Assembly (NCBI GenBank): GCA_016795425.1
Contig: JAEUHG010000273.1
Coordinates: forward strand, 30,712 to 94,711
Length of the DNA stretch: 64,000 bases
DNA from: Verrucomicrobiales bacterium
GTDB taxonomy: Bacteria > Verrucomicrobiota > Verrucomicrobiia > Limisphaerales > CAIMTB01
Direction: 5' to 3'
Part shown: positions 37,343 to 44,887 of the stretch, piece by piece
How positions within the stretch are numbered: the stretch's first letter is position 1
Layout: every line of letters starts with the position of its first letter
Notes under the pieces: generated by a model
Database searches by the model: none
Seen by the model: the letters and a program-made list of their open reading frames with translations, nothing else
What the model was told of the DNA's origin: nothing
Position numbers and translations under genes: made by a program

Positions 37343-39082
37343 TCAGGCGAGTTTTGACAGCGATTCGCGTACAAACGCGAGGACTTCGTCGACGGCCTTG
37401 TCCTTGGGAACCGCCCGCAAGGCACCGCCACGCGGTTTGAGCTCCACTTCACCCTTGGCCAGCGACTTCTCGCCAATCGAGACGCGCAGCGGAATGCCGA
37501 TAAGGTCCGCATCCTTGAACTTGAAGCCGGGCCTCTCGTCCCGATCATCGATCAGGACCTCCACTCCGGCTGCTTGGAGCTGGACGTAGTACTCCTGGGC
37601 CAGCACGGCCGTCGGAGTTCCAGGCGCCCCGAGCGGCGTGAGGAGCACCTGATAGGGCGCCACGCTCATTGGCCACAGGATCCCGTCCTTGTCGTGGCAC
37701 TGTTCAATCACCGCCTGCAGGGTCCGGGTCACCCCGATCCCATAGCAACCCATCACGGTGGGGCGCCGCTGTCCGTCCGTATCAAGAAACGAGGATTCCA
37801 GCTTCTCGCTGTACTTGGTCCCGAGCTTGAAGACGTGCCCAACCTCGATGGCGCGCCGGATCTTCAACGGCAGACCGGTCGTCACGCAGAGCTCGCCGGC
37901 GACCACCGTGCGCAGATCGGCCCAGACATCCACCTTGATGTCGCGCTCCACGTCGACATGCCGCAGGTGAAATCCGTCCTCGTTGGCGCCGGTGGTCATC
38001 CCTCGGGCCTGGCGCAGTTGCTCGTCGGCGAACACGCGGATGTCCAGCGCTTTGCGAGTCGCGGTCACCGCCCCCAAACTGCCTGGGCGCGCGCCCATAA
38101 CCGCCAGGATTTCGTCGGCTGTTGCAGGACGAAAGGCGGTGGCGCCGAGCTTGCCGGCCAGCTTCGCCTCGTTCAGTTGATCATCCCCGCGAACGAGAAT
38201 GATGACCGGCTTGTTGTCGGCGAGGTAGATCAGGGTCTTGACCTGGGACGCGGCCGAGACGCCGTAAGGCGCGGCGGCGAGAGCGTCGATGGTCACCACG
38301 CCCGGCGTCGCAAACTTTTCCGGCGCAGCCCCGGTTGTTGTCGTGGGCGTGGGGGTCAACGGTCCGCGGCTGGTGGCTTTCTCGACGTTGGCGGAGTATT
38401 GGCCCGATTCGCAATAGACGACTTCGTTTTCGCCGGTCTCGGCGGGAACCATGAACTCGTGGGAGTAATTCCCTCCGATTACGCCGGTATCGGCCTCGAC
38501 CGGAAATGCCTGGAGTCCGCATCGCGCGAAGATGCGCGAATAGGCGTCATACATTTTCCGATAGCTCGCCATGGCCCCTTCGTCAGTGCCGTCGAAGGAG
38601 TAGGCATCCTTCATGATGAATTCCTTGGCCCGCATGAGACCGAAGCGGGGGCGGATTTCGTCACGGAACTTGACGCTGATCTGGTAGAAGTTGAGGGGAA
38701 GCTGGCGGTAGGAATTGATCTCGGTGGAAGCCAGGGTAGTGATGACCTCCTCGGCGGTGGGACTCAATACCCACTCCTTGTTGGAGCGGTCCTTGGCTTT
38801 GTAGAGAACGTCGCGGGCGGTCTCGTAGCGCCCGGATTTCTGCCAGATGTCCGGGGGTTGCAAGGCAGGCATCAGCACTTCCAGGGCGCCGGCACGGTCC
38901 ATTTCCTCGCGAATGATTCGTTCGATCTTCCGGAGCACCCGCAGGCCCATGGGGCAGAAGGTGTACAAACCGCCGGTCAGTTTGCGGCACAGGCCGGCAC
39001 GGAGCAGCAGTTGATGAGAGACAATCTCCGCGTCGGCCGGAGCTTCCTTCAACGTCGGAATCAGAGTCTGGGACCAGCGCAT
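37343..39082 (-). CDS. proS: prolyl-tRNA synthetase
   Basis: A 579-aa class II aminoacyl-tRNA synthetase that charges tRNA-Pro. Motif 1-3 regions are seen (LRVLRKIERIIREEMDRAGALEVLMP, FRDEIRPRFGLMRAKEFIMKDAYSF, GCYGIGVTRTLQAVIEQCHD). An inserted YbaK-type editing domain (~250-400: TLIYLADNKPVIILVRGDDQLNE, GSLGAVTAT) clears mischarged Ala, as in bacterial-type ProS. A C-terminal anticodon-binding domain is present (VEVLIDDRDERPGFKFKDADLIGIPLR). Length and order match the bacterial family. It follows the FAH gene by 74 bp on the same strand. Confidence 0.97.
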   Translation of the reverse strand: MRWSQTLIPTLKEAPADAEIVSHQLLLRAGLCRKLTGGLYTFCPMGLRVLRKIERIIREEMDRAGALEVLMPALQPPDIWQKSGRYETARDVLYKAKDRSNKEWVLSPTAEEVITTLASTEINSYRQLPLNFYQISVKFRDEIRPRFGLMRAKEFIMKDAYSFDGTDEGAMASYRKMYDAYSRIFARCGLQAFPVEADTGVIGGNYSHEFMVPAETGENEVVYCESGQYSANVEKATSRGPLTPTPTTTTGAAPEKFATPGVVTIDALAAAPYGVSAASQVKTLIYLADNKPVIILVRGDDQLNEAKLAGKLGATAFRPATADEILAVMGARPGSLGAVTATRKALDIRVFADEQLRQARGMTTGANEDGFHLRHVDVERDIKVDVWADLRTVVAGELCVTTGLPLKIRRAIEVGHVFKLGTKYSEKLESSFLDTDGQRRPTVMGCYGIGVTRTLQAVIEQCHDKDGILWPMSVAPYQVLLTPLGAPGTPTAVLAQEYYVQLQAAGVEVLIDDRDERPGFKFKDADLIGIPLRVSIGEKSLAKGEVELKPRGGALRAVPKDKAVDEVLAFVRESLSKLA

Positions 39083-39156
39083 AGTCGGTGGGTCGATGCC
39101 TAAAGAAAAGAAACAGGCGCGGAGATTGCTCCGCGCCCGAGGGTAAAACCAAGCGA

Positions 39157-39912
39157 TTACTTGACGGTGTTGACCAGCGGAGCCAGGCCCTGAATGCGCA
39201 CTTCGAGTCGATCGGCGCTCTGGATGGGGCCGACGCCGCTCGGGGTGCCGGTGAGAATGATATCTCCGGGCAACAGGGTCATGTTGGTGGAAATGAAGCT
39301 GACCAAGTGGAAGCAGTTGAAAATCAACTGGCTGGTGTTGGAATTCTGCCGCAGTTGGCCGTTCTGAAAGAGTTGAATGGAGAGATCGTGGGGATCGATC
39401 TTGGTTTCGATGTAGGGCCCCAGGGGAGTGAAGGTGTCAAAGGACTTCGCCCTCGCCCATTGGCTCTCGGAATGCTGGATCGTCCGATCACTGATGTCCT
39501 GCGCCCCGGTGTACCCGAAAATATACCGAGCCGCCGCCGCCGGGGTGACATTGCGCACCCGCCGACCGATGACCACGGCCAGTTCGGCCTCGAAATCCAC
39601 GCGGTGATTGGCGAACGGAATCTCAATCTTGGCCCCGTCCGGAATGAGAGAGGTCGGCGCCTTGAACCAGAACAAGGGTTCCTTGGGCAATTCCAGGCCG
39701 GACTCCCGCGCGTGGTCCGAATAATTCAGGCCCACCGCGATCACCTTGGAGGGCGCCACGGGCGTCAGTAGCTTCAATCCCTTGGCGGGTGTCGGTTTCT
39801 TTTCGAAGGACGGCGATCCAAATACGTCCCCCTTAAGCTTGAACAACTCGCCATCCACCACTTTGGCGTAGAAGATTTCTTCCCCCCGCTGAAACCGTCC
39901 GATGGCTGCCAT
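39157..39912 (-). CDS. fumarylacetoacetate hydrolase family protein
   Basis: A 251-aa member of the FAH superfamily, metal-dependent hydrolases, isomerases or decarboxylases of beta-diketone-like acids. The family core is clear: VGLNYSDHARE, FWFKAPTSLI, the metal-binding segment HRVDFEAELAVVIG, YTGAQDISDRTIQ, KSFDTFTPLGP and LLPGDIILTGTPSGVG. The substrate cannot be deduced; 5-oxopent-3-ene-1,2,5-tricarboxylate decarboxylase-like or acylpyruvase-like activity are options. It lies between the YkgJ-like gene (89-bp gap) and proS on the same strand. Confidence 0.92.
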   Translation of the reverse strand: MAAIGRFQRGEEIFYAKVVDGELFKLKGDVFGSPSFEKKPTPAKGLKLLTPVAPSKVIAVGLNYSDHARESGLELPKEPLFWFKAPTSLIPDGAKIEIPFANHRVDFEAELAVVIGRRVRNVTPAAAARYIFGYTGAQDISDRTIQHSESQWARAKSFDTFTPLGPYIETKIDPHDLSIQLFQNGQLRQNSNTSQLIFNCFHLVSFISTNMTLLPGDIILTGTPSGVGPIQSADRLEVRIQGLAPLVNTVK

Positions 39913-40001
39913 GCGGCGCGTGAAGTATCAGAACATGAGACGCTTTCGCAAGGCAAAAGCCGTCTTGGGTCATGCCCTCCATGTCCTGTCAATGGCAATT
40001 T

Positions 40002-40406
40002 TCACCCCTCCAAGCCCGCTTGCGGCGCCGCGGGACGCGGTGGAAAGCCGGTCGCAGCCCGCACCCGCGCGGCGTATTCCTCAGCTCCCATCTCCCGCGG
40101 AATGGCTCGGCAATACCTCTCAAAACCTTCGAAATTCCAACGGTTTGGAAAGTCCCGACACTGTTGTGGCTTCACCGGCTGGAGGCGGCAATCCCGGCCC
40201 TCGAGGAACTCACAGGCTCCATCGGCGCGTTCTCTCAAGGCGAGGCCCCGCCGGTCCGGCCGCAGGCGGGTGTGGTGCTCAATAAATTCCCGCTCCCCCA
40301 TGCCGAGGAAGGCGGCCATCCGTTCCACTTCTCCGGATTCCAACCGTACCTGGCCCGGCCAGCGACAACAGGCCGTGCACCGTTGGCATTCGAAATAGAC
40401 CGGCAT
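40002..40406 (-). CDS. YkgJ-family cysteine cluster protein
   Basis: A 134-aa protein with the family Cys pattern, CQRCTACCRWPG near the N-terminus and CEFLEGRDCRLQPVKPQQCRDFP further on, predicted to hold a metal or Fe-S cluster. No function is established for the family. It starts 21 bp after the 94-aa gene on the same strand, so the two are probably co-translated. Confidence 0.88.
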   Translation of the reverse strand: MPVYFECQRCTACCRWPGQVRLESGEVERMAAFLGMGEREFIEHHTRLRPDRRGLALRERADGACEFLEGRDCRLQPVKPQQCRDFPNRWNFEGFERYCRAIPREMGAEEYAARVRAATGFPPRPAAPQAGLEG

Positions 40407-40427
40407 CGCGAATCGCGGACGGCGCGG

Positions 40428-40712
40428 TCAAACCGCTGTCGCCCCTGGCCAAGCCCCTACCGCCCCCTTGCCATGGGCTTGAGGAATCGGCTCCACCGTG
40501 GGGTCGCTCAGTGCCAACAGGACCTTTTCGGCTCGATGGGCCTCGCTCCCCGCCAGGCATTGCATCGCCTCGCGGAACGCCAGCGCACGGAAATCCTCCG
40601 CCCCCTCGGCCCGATCCAAGCGGTCCAGAAAAGCCGCAATCTCGATCAATTTGCAACGGGCCTCGGGGAAATAGAGGTCCAGAACCCCCGCTCGAGTTAG
40701 CTGCGAAGTCAT
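40428..40712 (-). CDS. small conserved hypothetical protein
   Basis: A 94-aa soluble protein of unknown function starting at ATG 40712. Its core (YFPEARCKLIEIAAFLDRLDRAEGAEDFRALAF) is predicted helical, and the C-terminal ALSDPTVEPIPQAHGKGAVGAW is reminiscent of short proteins seen in other Planctomycetota/Verrucomicrobiota genomes. It precedes the YkgJ-like gene by 21 bp. Confidence 0.6.
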   Translation of the reverse strand: MTSQLTRAGVLDLYFPEARCKLIEIAAFLDRLDRAEGAEDFRALAFREAMQCLAGSEAHRAEKVLLALSDPTVEPIPQAHGKGAVGAWPGATAV

Positions 40713-40876
40713 GCCACCACCTTACGTCCTCCGCGTCCGGGCTCAATCCTGGAGTGTCCAGCGGTCCGCGGTTAGAATAAAAAGCCGAGGGATCCGAAGG
40801 GCGACGACGTAAACCAAGGTAGGGGATTCGACGAGGGGCCCTGCGCCCAGGCCGGATCCGAGATTTCTCCACCGCC

Positions 40877-41224
40877 ATGAACCCGCATGATTCAGTGAAC
40901 AAGGCCGCCGACGATGCCGCCTTGGGCCGGTTGCTCAAGCAGTGGGAAGTGCCCAAGGCTCCTCCCCCGGGGTTCTCCCGCGAAGTATGGCGTCGCATTG
41001 ACCGGGCTACCCGCCCGCAACCGCTGCCCGGCCCGCGATATTGGGCCCGATTCCTCAACATCCTGAGCCATCCGCGCGTCGCCGTGGGGGGCCTGGCGTT
41101 GATTGTGCTGGTGGGCACCGGAGCCGGCGTGCTGAAAGGTCAGGCGCGGGCCGAGCAACTCACGGACGCTCTCCAGGGGCGTTACGTCCAATCCATCGAC
41201 CCGTTCTCCCACCGCGTCCGGTAG
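40877..41224 (+). CDS. CnrY-like membrane anti-sigma protein
   Basis: A 115-aa protein with a cytoplasmic N-terminal segment (LGRLLKQWEVPKAPPPGFSREVWRRI), one transmembrane helix (~75-95, VAVGGLALIVLVGTGAGVL) and a short periplasmic tail. Its place in front of a CnrX-like sensor and an ECF sigma gene copies cnrYXH of nickel/cobalt resistance, where CnrY holds the sigma factor at the membrane. Sequence alone is too short to prove homology; the call relies on topology and order. The following gene starts 28 bp downstream. Confidence 0.65.
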   Translation: MNPHDSVNKAADDAALGRLLKQWEVPKAPPPGFSREVWRRIDRATRPQPLPGPRYWARFLNILSHPRVAVGGLALIVLVGTGAGVLKGQARAEQLTDALQGRYVQSIDPFSHRVR

Positions 41225-41252
41225 AACCGCGATCCCGCGCCACCCCCTCACC

Positions 41253-41756
41253 ATGCGGCGTCCCTGGATGCTTCTTCCGGTCGGTCTTGGCCTGGGCGTG
41301 GTCGGGTTTGCCCTGGCCTACTGGCTGGTCACCCACGAACCGCGATCGAGACTGCGAAGTCCCCAGGCCGAGCTCGCCTGGCTGCAGCATGAGTTTCAAT
41401 TGACGCCGGCCCAGTTTGAGAAGGTCACTGCGCTGCACGAAGCCTATCGCCCCCGGTGCGCCGAGTTGTGCCGCCGCATCCACGAGCAGAATCGACGCCT
41501 CGAAGAAGCCGCCCTCCGAACCAATGCCCCCACCACCGAGCTCCGCTCCTTGGTCCTCGAGACCGGCCGCGCTCGTGACGAATGCCGCCAGGCGATGCTG
41601 GAACATCTTTACGCCGTGTCCCGTGAGATGCCCCCAGAGGCCGCCTCGCGCTACCTCCGGTTGATGCTGTCGTCGACCTGCGTCATCGAAGACGCTCGGA
41701 ACGTTCACCAAATCCATACCGACGGCACCCACGCAGCGGGCTCGTACCATGAGTGA
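41253..41756 (+). CDS. CnrX/Metal_resist-like periplasmic metal sensor
   Basis: A 167-aa membrane-anchored periplasmic protein: one N-terminal helix (~7-26) and a helical hairpin domain. The segments LQHEFQLTPAQFEKVTALHEAY and QAMLEHLYAVSREMPPEAASRYLRLML resemble the metal-binding helices of CnrX; His46 and His118 fall near CnrX ligand positions by eye. The family also includes Spy/CpxP-like proteins. Its end overlaps the sigma gene start by eight bases, so sensor and sigma are translationally coupled. Expected role: detect periplasmic metal and release the anti-sigma/sigma complex. Confidence 0.8.
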   Translation: MRRPWMLLPVGLGLGVVGFALAYWLVTHEPRSRLRSPQAELAWLQHEFQLTPAQFEKVTALHEAYRPRCAELCRRIHEQNRRLEEAALRTNAPTTELRSLVLETGRARDECRQAMLEHLYAVSREMPPEAASRYLRLMLSSTCVIEDARNVHQIHTDGTHAAGSYHE

Positions 41757-42369
41757 CGCCGAGGCGGCGCTGGATCGGGCCGACATGGATCGGTTGGTGG
41801 CCGGACAGGAGACGGCCTTGAACCGACTCATGGAGCGCCATGGCGGCCGTCTTTACGCCTACCTGGTGCGCCTGCTCCAGGATGAAGGGGAAGCCGAAGA
41901 CCTGGCGCAGGAAACCTTCGTTCGCATCTACGAACACCGGACACGGTTCGACCACAAGGGCAGCTTCCGCACCTGGATGTTCGCCATCGCCGGAAACCTG
42001 GTGCGCGACCGCTTTCGCTGGCGGATGCGGCATCCCGAAACACCCCTCGAAACGCCGACCGACGACCTGCCCGCCGGCCCCGTGCATGATGCCCGGCATC
42101 CCAATCTGACCGATCCACAGCGTTCGCCCGACGCCGCCGCCTTGGGGGTCGAACGGGTCCAAGCCGTTCAGGAGGCCATCGCGGCACTGCCCCCCGACCT
42201 CCGTATGCCGTTGCTACTGGCCGAGTTCGAAGAACGGTCACACGCCGAAATCGCAACGATTCTCGAGTGCACACCGAAAGCGGTGGAGATGCGCCTTTAC
42301 CGCGCCCGTCTTCAACTTCGCCAGCACTTGCACCGATGGCTCGCCGAAGAAACGGGCCTGGGCGCCTGA
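41749..42369 (+). CDS. ECF RNA polymerase sigma factor (CnrH-like)
   Basis: A 206-aa ECF sigma factor. Region 2 is visible as LNRLMERHGGRLYAYLVRLL, AEDLAQETFVRIYEHRTRF and FRTWMFAIAGNLVRDRFR; region 4 as IAALPPDLRMPLLLAEFEERSHAEIATILECTPKAVEMRLYRAR. A proline/aspartate-rich linker (~105-135) joins them. It is third after the membrane anti-sigma-like and CnrX-like genes and just upstream of metal-binding and efflux genes, which it presumably transcribes. Confidence 0.93.
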   Translation: MSDAEAALDRADMDRLVAGQETALNRLMERHGGRLYAYLVRLLQDEGEAEDLAQETFVRIYEHRTRFDHKGSFRTWMFAIAGNLVRDRFRWRMRHPETPLETPTDDLPAGPVHDARHPNLTDPQRSPDAAALGVERVQAVQEAIAALPPDLRMPLLLAEFEERSHAEIATILECTPKAVEMRLYRARLQLRQHLHRWLAEETGLGA

Positions 42370-42453
42370 AAAAAATCTGAGGGATCCGGCGTCCGTCCAC
42401 GTATGCACCATTGTCCCGGTGAAACGCCGGCATAATCTCAGAAACACCATCTC

Positions 42454-42903
42454 ATGAAACTCGCCTCGCTCTCCGTCCTGGCCGCGCTGGCCGCTGCGTT
42501 TGCCACCACGGCCCTGGCCGCCGACAAGAAGATCCAACTCAAAACCAAGCCGTATCCCATGGATACCTGCCTCGTGTCTGGCGAGAAGCTGGGTTCGATG
42601 GGTGATGCCTATGTCCTCGTTGAGGGCGACCAGGAAATCCAGCTGTGCTGCAAGAGCTGCCTGAAAGACTTCAACAAGGACAAGAAGGCGAACCTGACCA
42701 AGGTCACCGATGCCTGGAAGAAGGTGAAGGCGTATCCTGCCACCACCTGCATCGTCTCGGGAGAGGCGTTGGACGCCAAGCAGGCTGTCGGCGTCGTTCA
42801 AGACGGCAGTGAATACCAATTCTGCTGCAAGGACTGCGTGAAGGAATTCAAGAAGGACACCGCCAAGTTCGCCAAGAAACTGGCCGAGATCTCCAAGAAA
42901 TAG
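42454..42903 (+). CDS. secreted duplicated TRASH/YHS-like metal-binding protein
   Basis: A 149-aa exported protein with a clear signal peptide ending in ALAAD. The mature part is an internal duplication: TCLVSGEKLG...LCCKSCLKDF (Cys39, 65, 66, 69) and TCIVSGEALD...FCCKDCVKEF (Cys99, 124, 125, 128). Each half resembles the Cys-rich YHS/TRASH metal-binding motif. Lys-rich linkers surround them. Placed between a metal-responsive sigma set and an RND efflux system, it is probably a periplasmic metal (Cu/Ag-like) binder or chaperone. This is inferred from residues and context. Confidence 0.8.
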   Translation: MKLASLSVLAALAAAFATTALAADKKIQLKTKPYPMDTCLVSGEKLGSMGDAYVLVEGDQEIQLCCKSCLKDFNKDKKANLTKVTDAWKKVKAYPATTCIVSGEALDAKQAVGVVQDGSEYQFCCKDCVKEFKKDTAKFAKKLAEISKK

Positions 42904-42965
42904 GTCCCTCGCGCTCAACAGGCCCCTCGGCGGCAGTCTCCCGCCAGCGGCCGGAACGAGTTCCC

Positions 42966-43367
42966 ATGCCCCGCATTCTGAACACTCTGCTCCTGCTTCT
43001 GGCCGTGGTGGCCCAGGGAGTGTTCGCCATGCCCGCAGGGTGGCGACAATGGGAACTCGCCGATCACGGAGCGGTTTCCCAACACACCGGCGTCGCAGCC
43101 TCCTGCCGATGCTGCGATTGCCGGGGCGCCGCCTGCTGCGCCGTGCCGGTGTCCCCGCGGGTCCCCTCGCCGGACAACGCCATTCCCCTGAAGCCGGTGG
43201 CGGCACCTGAAGGACCGGTCGCTCCGGCCCTCCATTCCGGTTCCGGTTCTTGGTCCTTTTGCCTTCCCTCCCCCGATCCTGACCTTCCGCTGGCGCAACG
43301 GTGCGTCGGCACGCCTCCCGGTCCGCAAGCCCCCGCCTTTCTTTGCGGTGGCGGCCTGCTGATCTGA
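42966..43367 (+). CDS. small Cys-rich secreted protein
   Basis: A 133-aa protein with a signal peptide (NTLLLLLAVVAQGVFA) and a dense Cys cluster CRCCDCRGAACC (Cys47-58), followed by a Pro-rich tail. No family is recognised. The cluster and the metal-resistance context suggest metal binding. The open frame overlaps the start of an upstream extension of the TolC frame, so the TolC protein starts later, at 43517. Confidence 0.6.
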   Translation: MPRILNTLLLLLAVVAQGVFAMPAGWRQWELADHGAVSQHTGVAASCRCCDCRGAACCAVPVSPRVPSPDNAIPLKPVAAPEGPVAPALHSGSGSWSFCLPSPDPDLPLAQRCVGTPPGPQAPAFLCGGGLLI

Positions 43368-43516
43368 GCTTCCTTCCTTCCCAGGCGCAGTGTGCCTGCG
43401 CCATTCGTCGTTCGTTGGCGAGCACCCCCGTCGGTGCGTGCTTCTCCGAACGGCGACTCGTTTCCGGTTTGTCGCCACCTGGTACGCGATCTCCATTCCG
43501 TCGTTACGTCTGTCCC

Positions 43517-44887
43517 ATGAAACCCCGCATCTCATCTCTTGTGACCGCCTGGGCAGTCGCTGGGTCCGTCGCACTGGCGACCCCGACGACAACCGCCGAC
43601 GACCTCGTCACGCTGACACCGACCTTCCTTGCAGAACTCGTCGAATCTGCCCGGACGAATCATCCCGGACTGCGCGCCGCCGCGCTCCGCACGACCGCCG
43701 CCCAGCATGCCGTGTCCGCGGTTCGCCTCTGGGATGACCCTATGTTCCGCTTCGGAGGCATGGTCGGCGGCGACCCAGGACCTGATCTCGAGATGGAAGG
43801 CGACCTGCTCTACGAGATCGAACAACCGCTCCCGCTATTCGGCAAAGCCACGGCGATGCGCAAGGAATCCGAAGCAGGCGTCGCCGTCGCCGCTGCCGAG
43901 GAATCCGATAGTCTCCAAAACCTGCGTCGCTCCCTGGTCCAAACCGCCTTCCAACTCGCGCTCGCCGACGAAACGCTGGCCATCGGCCGAGAGGACCTCG
44001 TTCTGCTCGATCGCATGATGGCATTCGCCCGCGAACGACTCGCCGCGGGTCTTGACTCGAATCTCAACGTCCTGCGTCTCGAAAACGAAAAGGCCCGGCG
44101 TGAACAGCAGCAAACCACCGACACGCTGCAACGCGACTTTCTCCGCACCACCCTCGACCGTCTCCTCGGTGGACGCCCGGGTTCGCCGTGGCCCGCATTC
44201 GCTCTTCCCGATATCGCACCCTTCGTGCCGTTCACGGATCGCATGATCGAACTCGCGACCAAATACGAACCCCGGCTCCAAGTCCTGCGCCGCGAAATCG
44301 AAATGGCCGAGGCTGGGGTCGAGGTCGCCCGTCGTGAGCGCTTTCCCGAAGTCAGCCTCGGCATTGAAGGCCGGCAATGGAGCGGTTCCGGAGGCTTCCG
44401 CGAAGGTGCATTCACTGTCGGCCTGAGCCTTCCCTGGTTCAATCGCAGCCGCATTCGAGCGCAGGTCGACCGCGGCCGAGCCCAAGCCGAAGCTCTCCGC
44501 GAAGCCGCCTCGGATTACACCCTGTCCGTCCGGCAGGAACTCTTCCGGGTCTGGACCCGAATCGATTCGGCTCGCCGCGAGGCGCTCCTCTATCGCGACG
44601 CCATTCTGCCCAGATCCGCCCAGGCCGTGGATACCGCCATGGCCGGCTGGTCTTCAGGCCGCACGATGTTCACGGATCTCATGGAGGCTCGACGGATGCT
44701 GACCGAAGCCCGGCTCATGCGCGCCCGCGCCATCGCGGAGCAGCACCTCATGATCACTGAACTCGTCACCTGCTGCGGACTGGGAGAACTCGACTCCCTT
44801 TCCATGCTCCTTCCCGAATCCGATGCGTCCTCCCTCGACGCGAAGCCCGCCTCGGCCATCCCACTCCGTGCCCCGATCTCCCGATGA
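43517..44887 (+). CDS. TolC/CusC-like outer-membrane efflux protein
   Basis: A 456-aa outer-membrane factor starting at ATG 43517 (the frame opens at 43301, but this start directly precedes the signal peptide SSLVTAWAVAGSVALATP). Helical OEP-family repeats are seen: VESARTNHPGLRAAALRTTAAQ, ARERLAAGLDSNLNVLRLENEKARRE, RRARQ-type heptads and FTVGLSLPWFNRSRIRAQVDRGRAQAEA. Its stop overlaps the adaptor start by four bases (ATGA). With the two next genes it would form a tripartite efflux pump. Confidence 0.9.
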   Translation: MKPRISSLVTAWAVAGSVALATPTTTADDLVTLTPTFLAELVESARTNHPGLRAAALRTTAAQHAVSAVRLWDDPMFRFGGMVGGDPGPDLEMEGDLLYEIEQPLPLFGKATAMRKESEAGVAVAAAEESDSLQNLRRSLVQTAFQLALADETLAIGREDLVLLDRMMAFARERLAAGLDSNLNVLRLENEKARREQQQTTDTLQRDFLRTTLDRLLGGRPGSPWPAFALPDIAPFVPFTDRMIELATKYEPRLQVLRREIEMAEAGVEVARRERFPEVSLGIEGRQWSGSGGFREGAFTVGLSLPWFNRSRIRAQVDRGRAQAEALREAASDYTLSVRQELFRVWTRIDSARREALLYRDAILPRSAQAVDTAMAGWSSGRTMFTDLMEARRMLTEARLMRARAIAEQHLMITELVTCCGLGELDSLSMLLPESDASSLDAKPASAIPLRAPISR

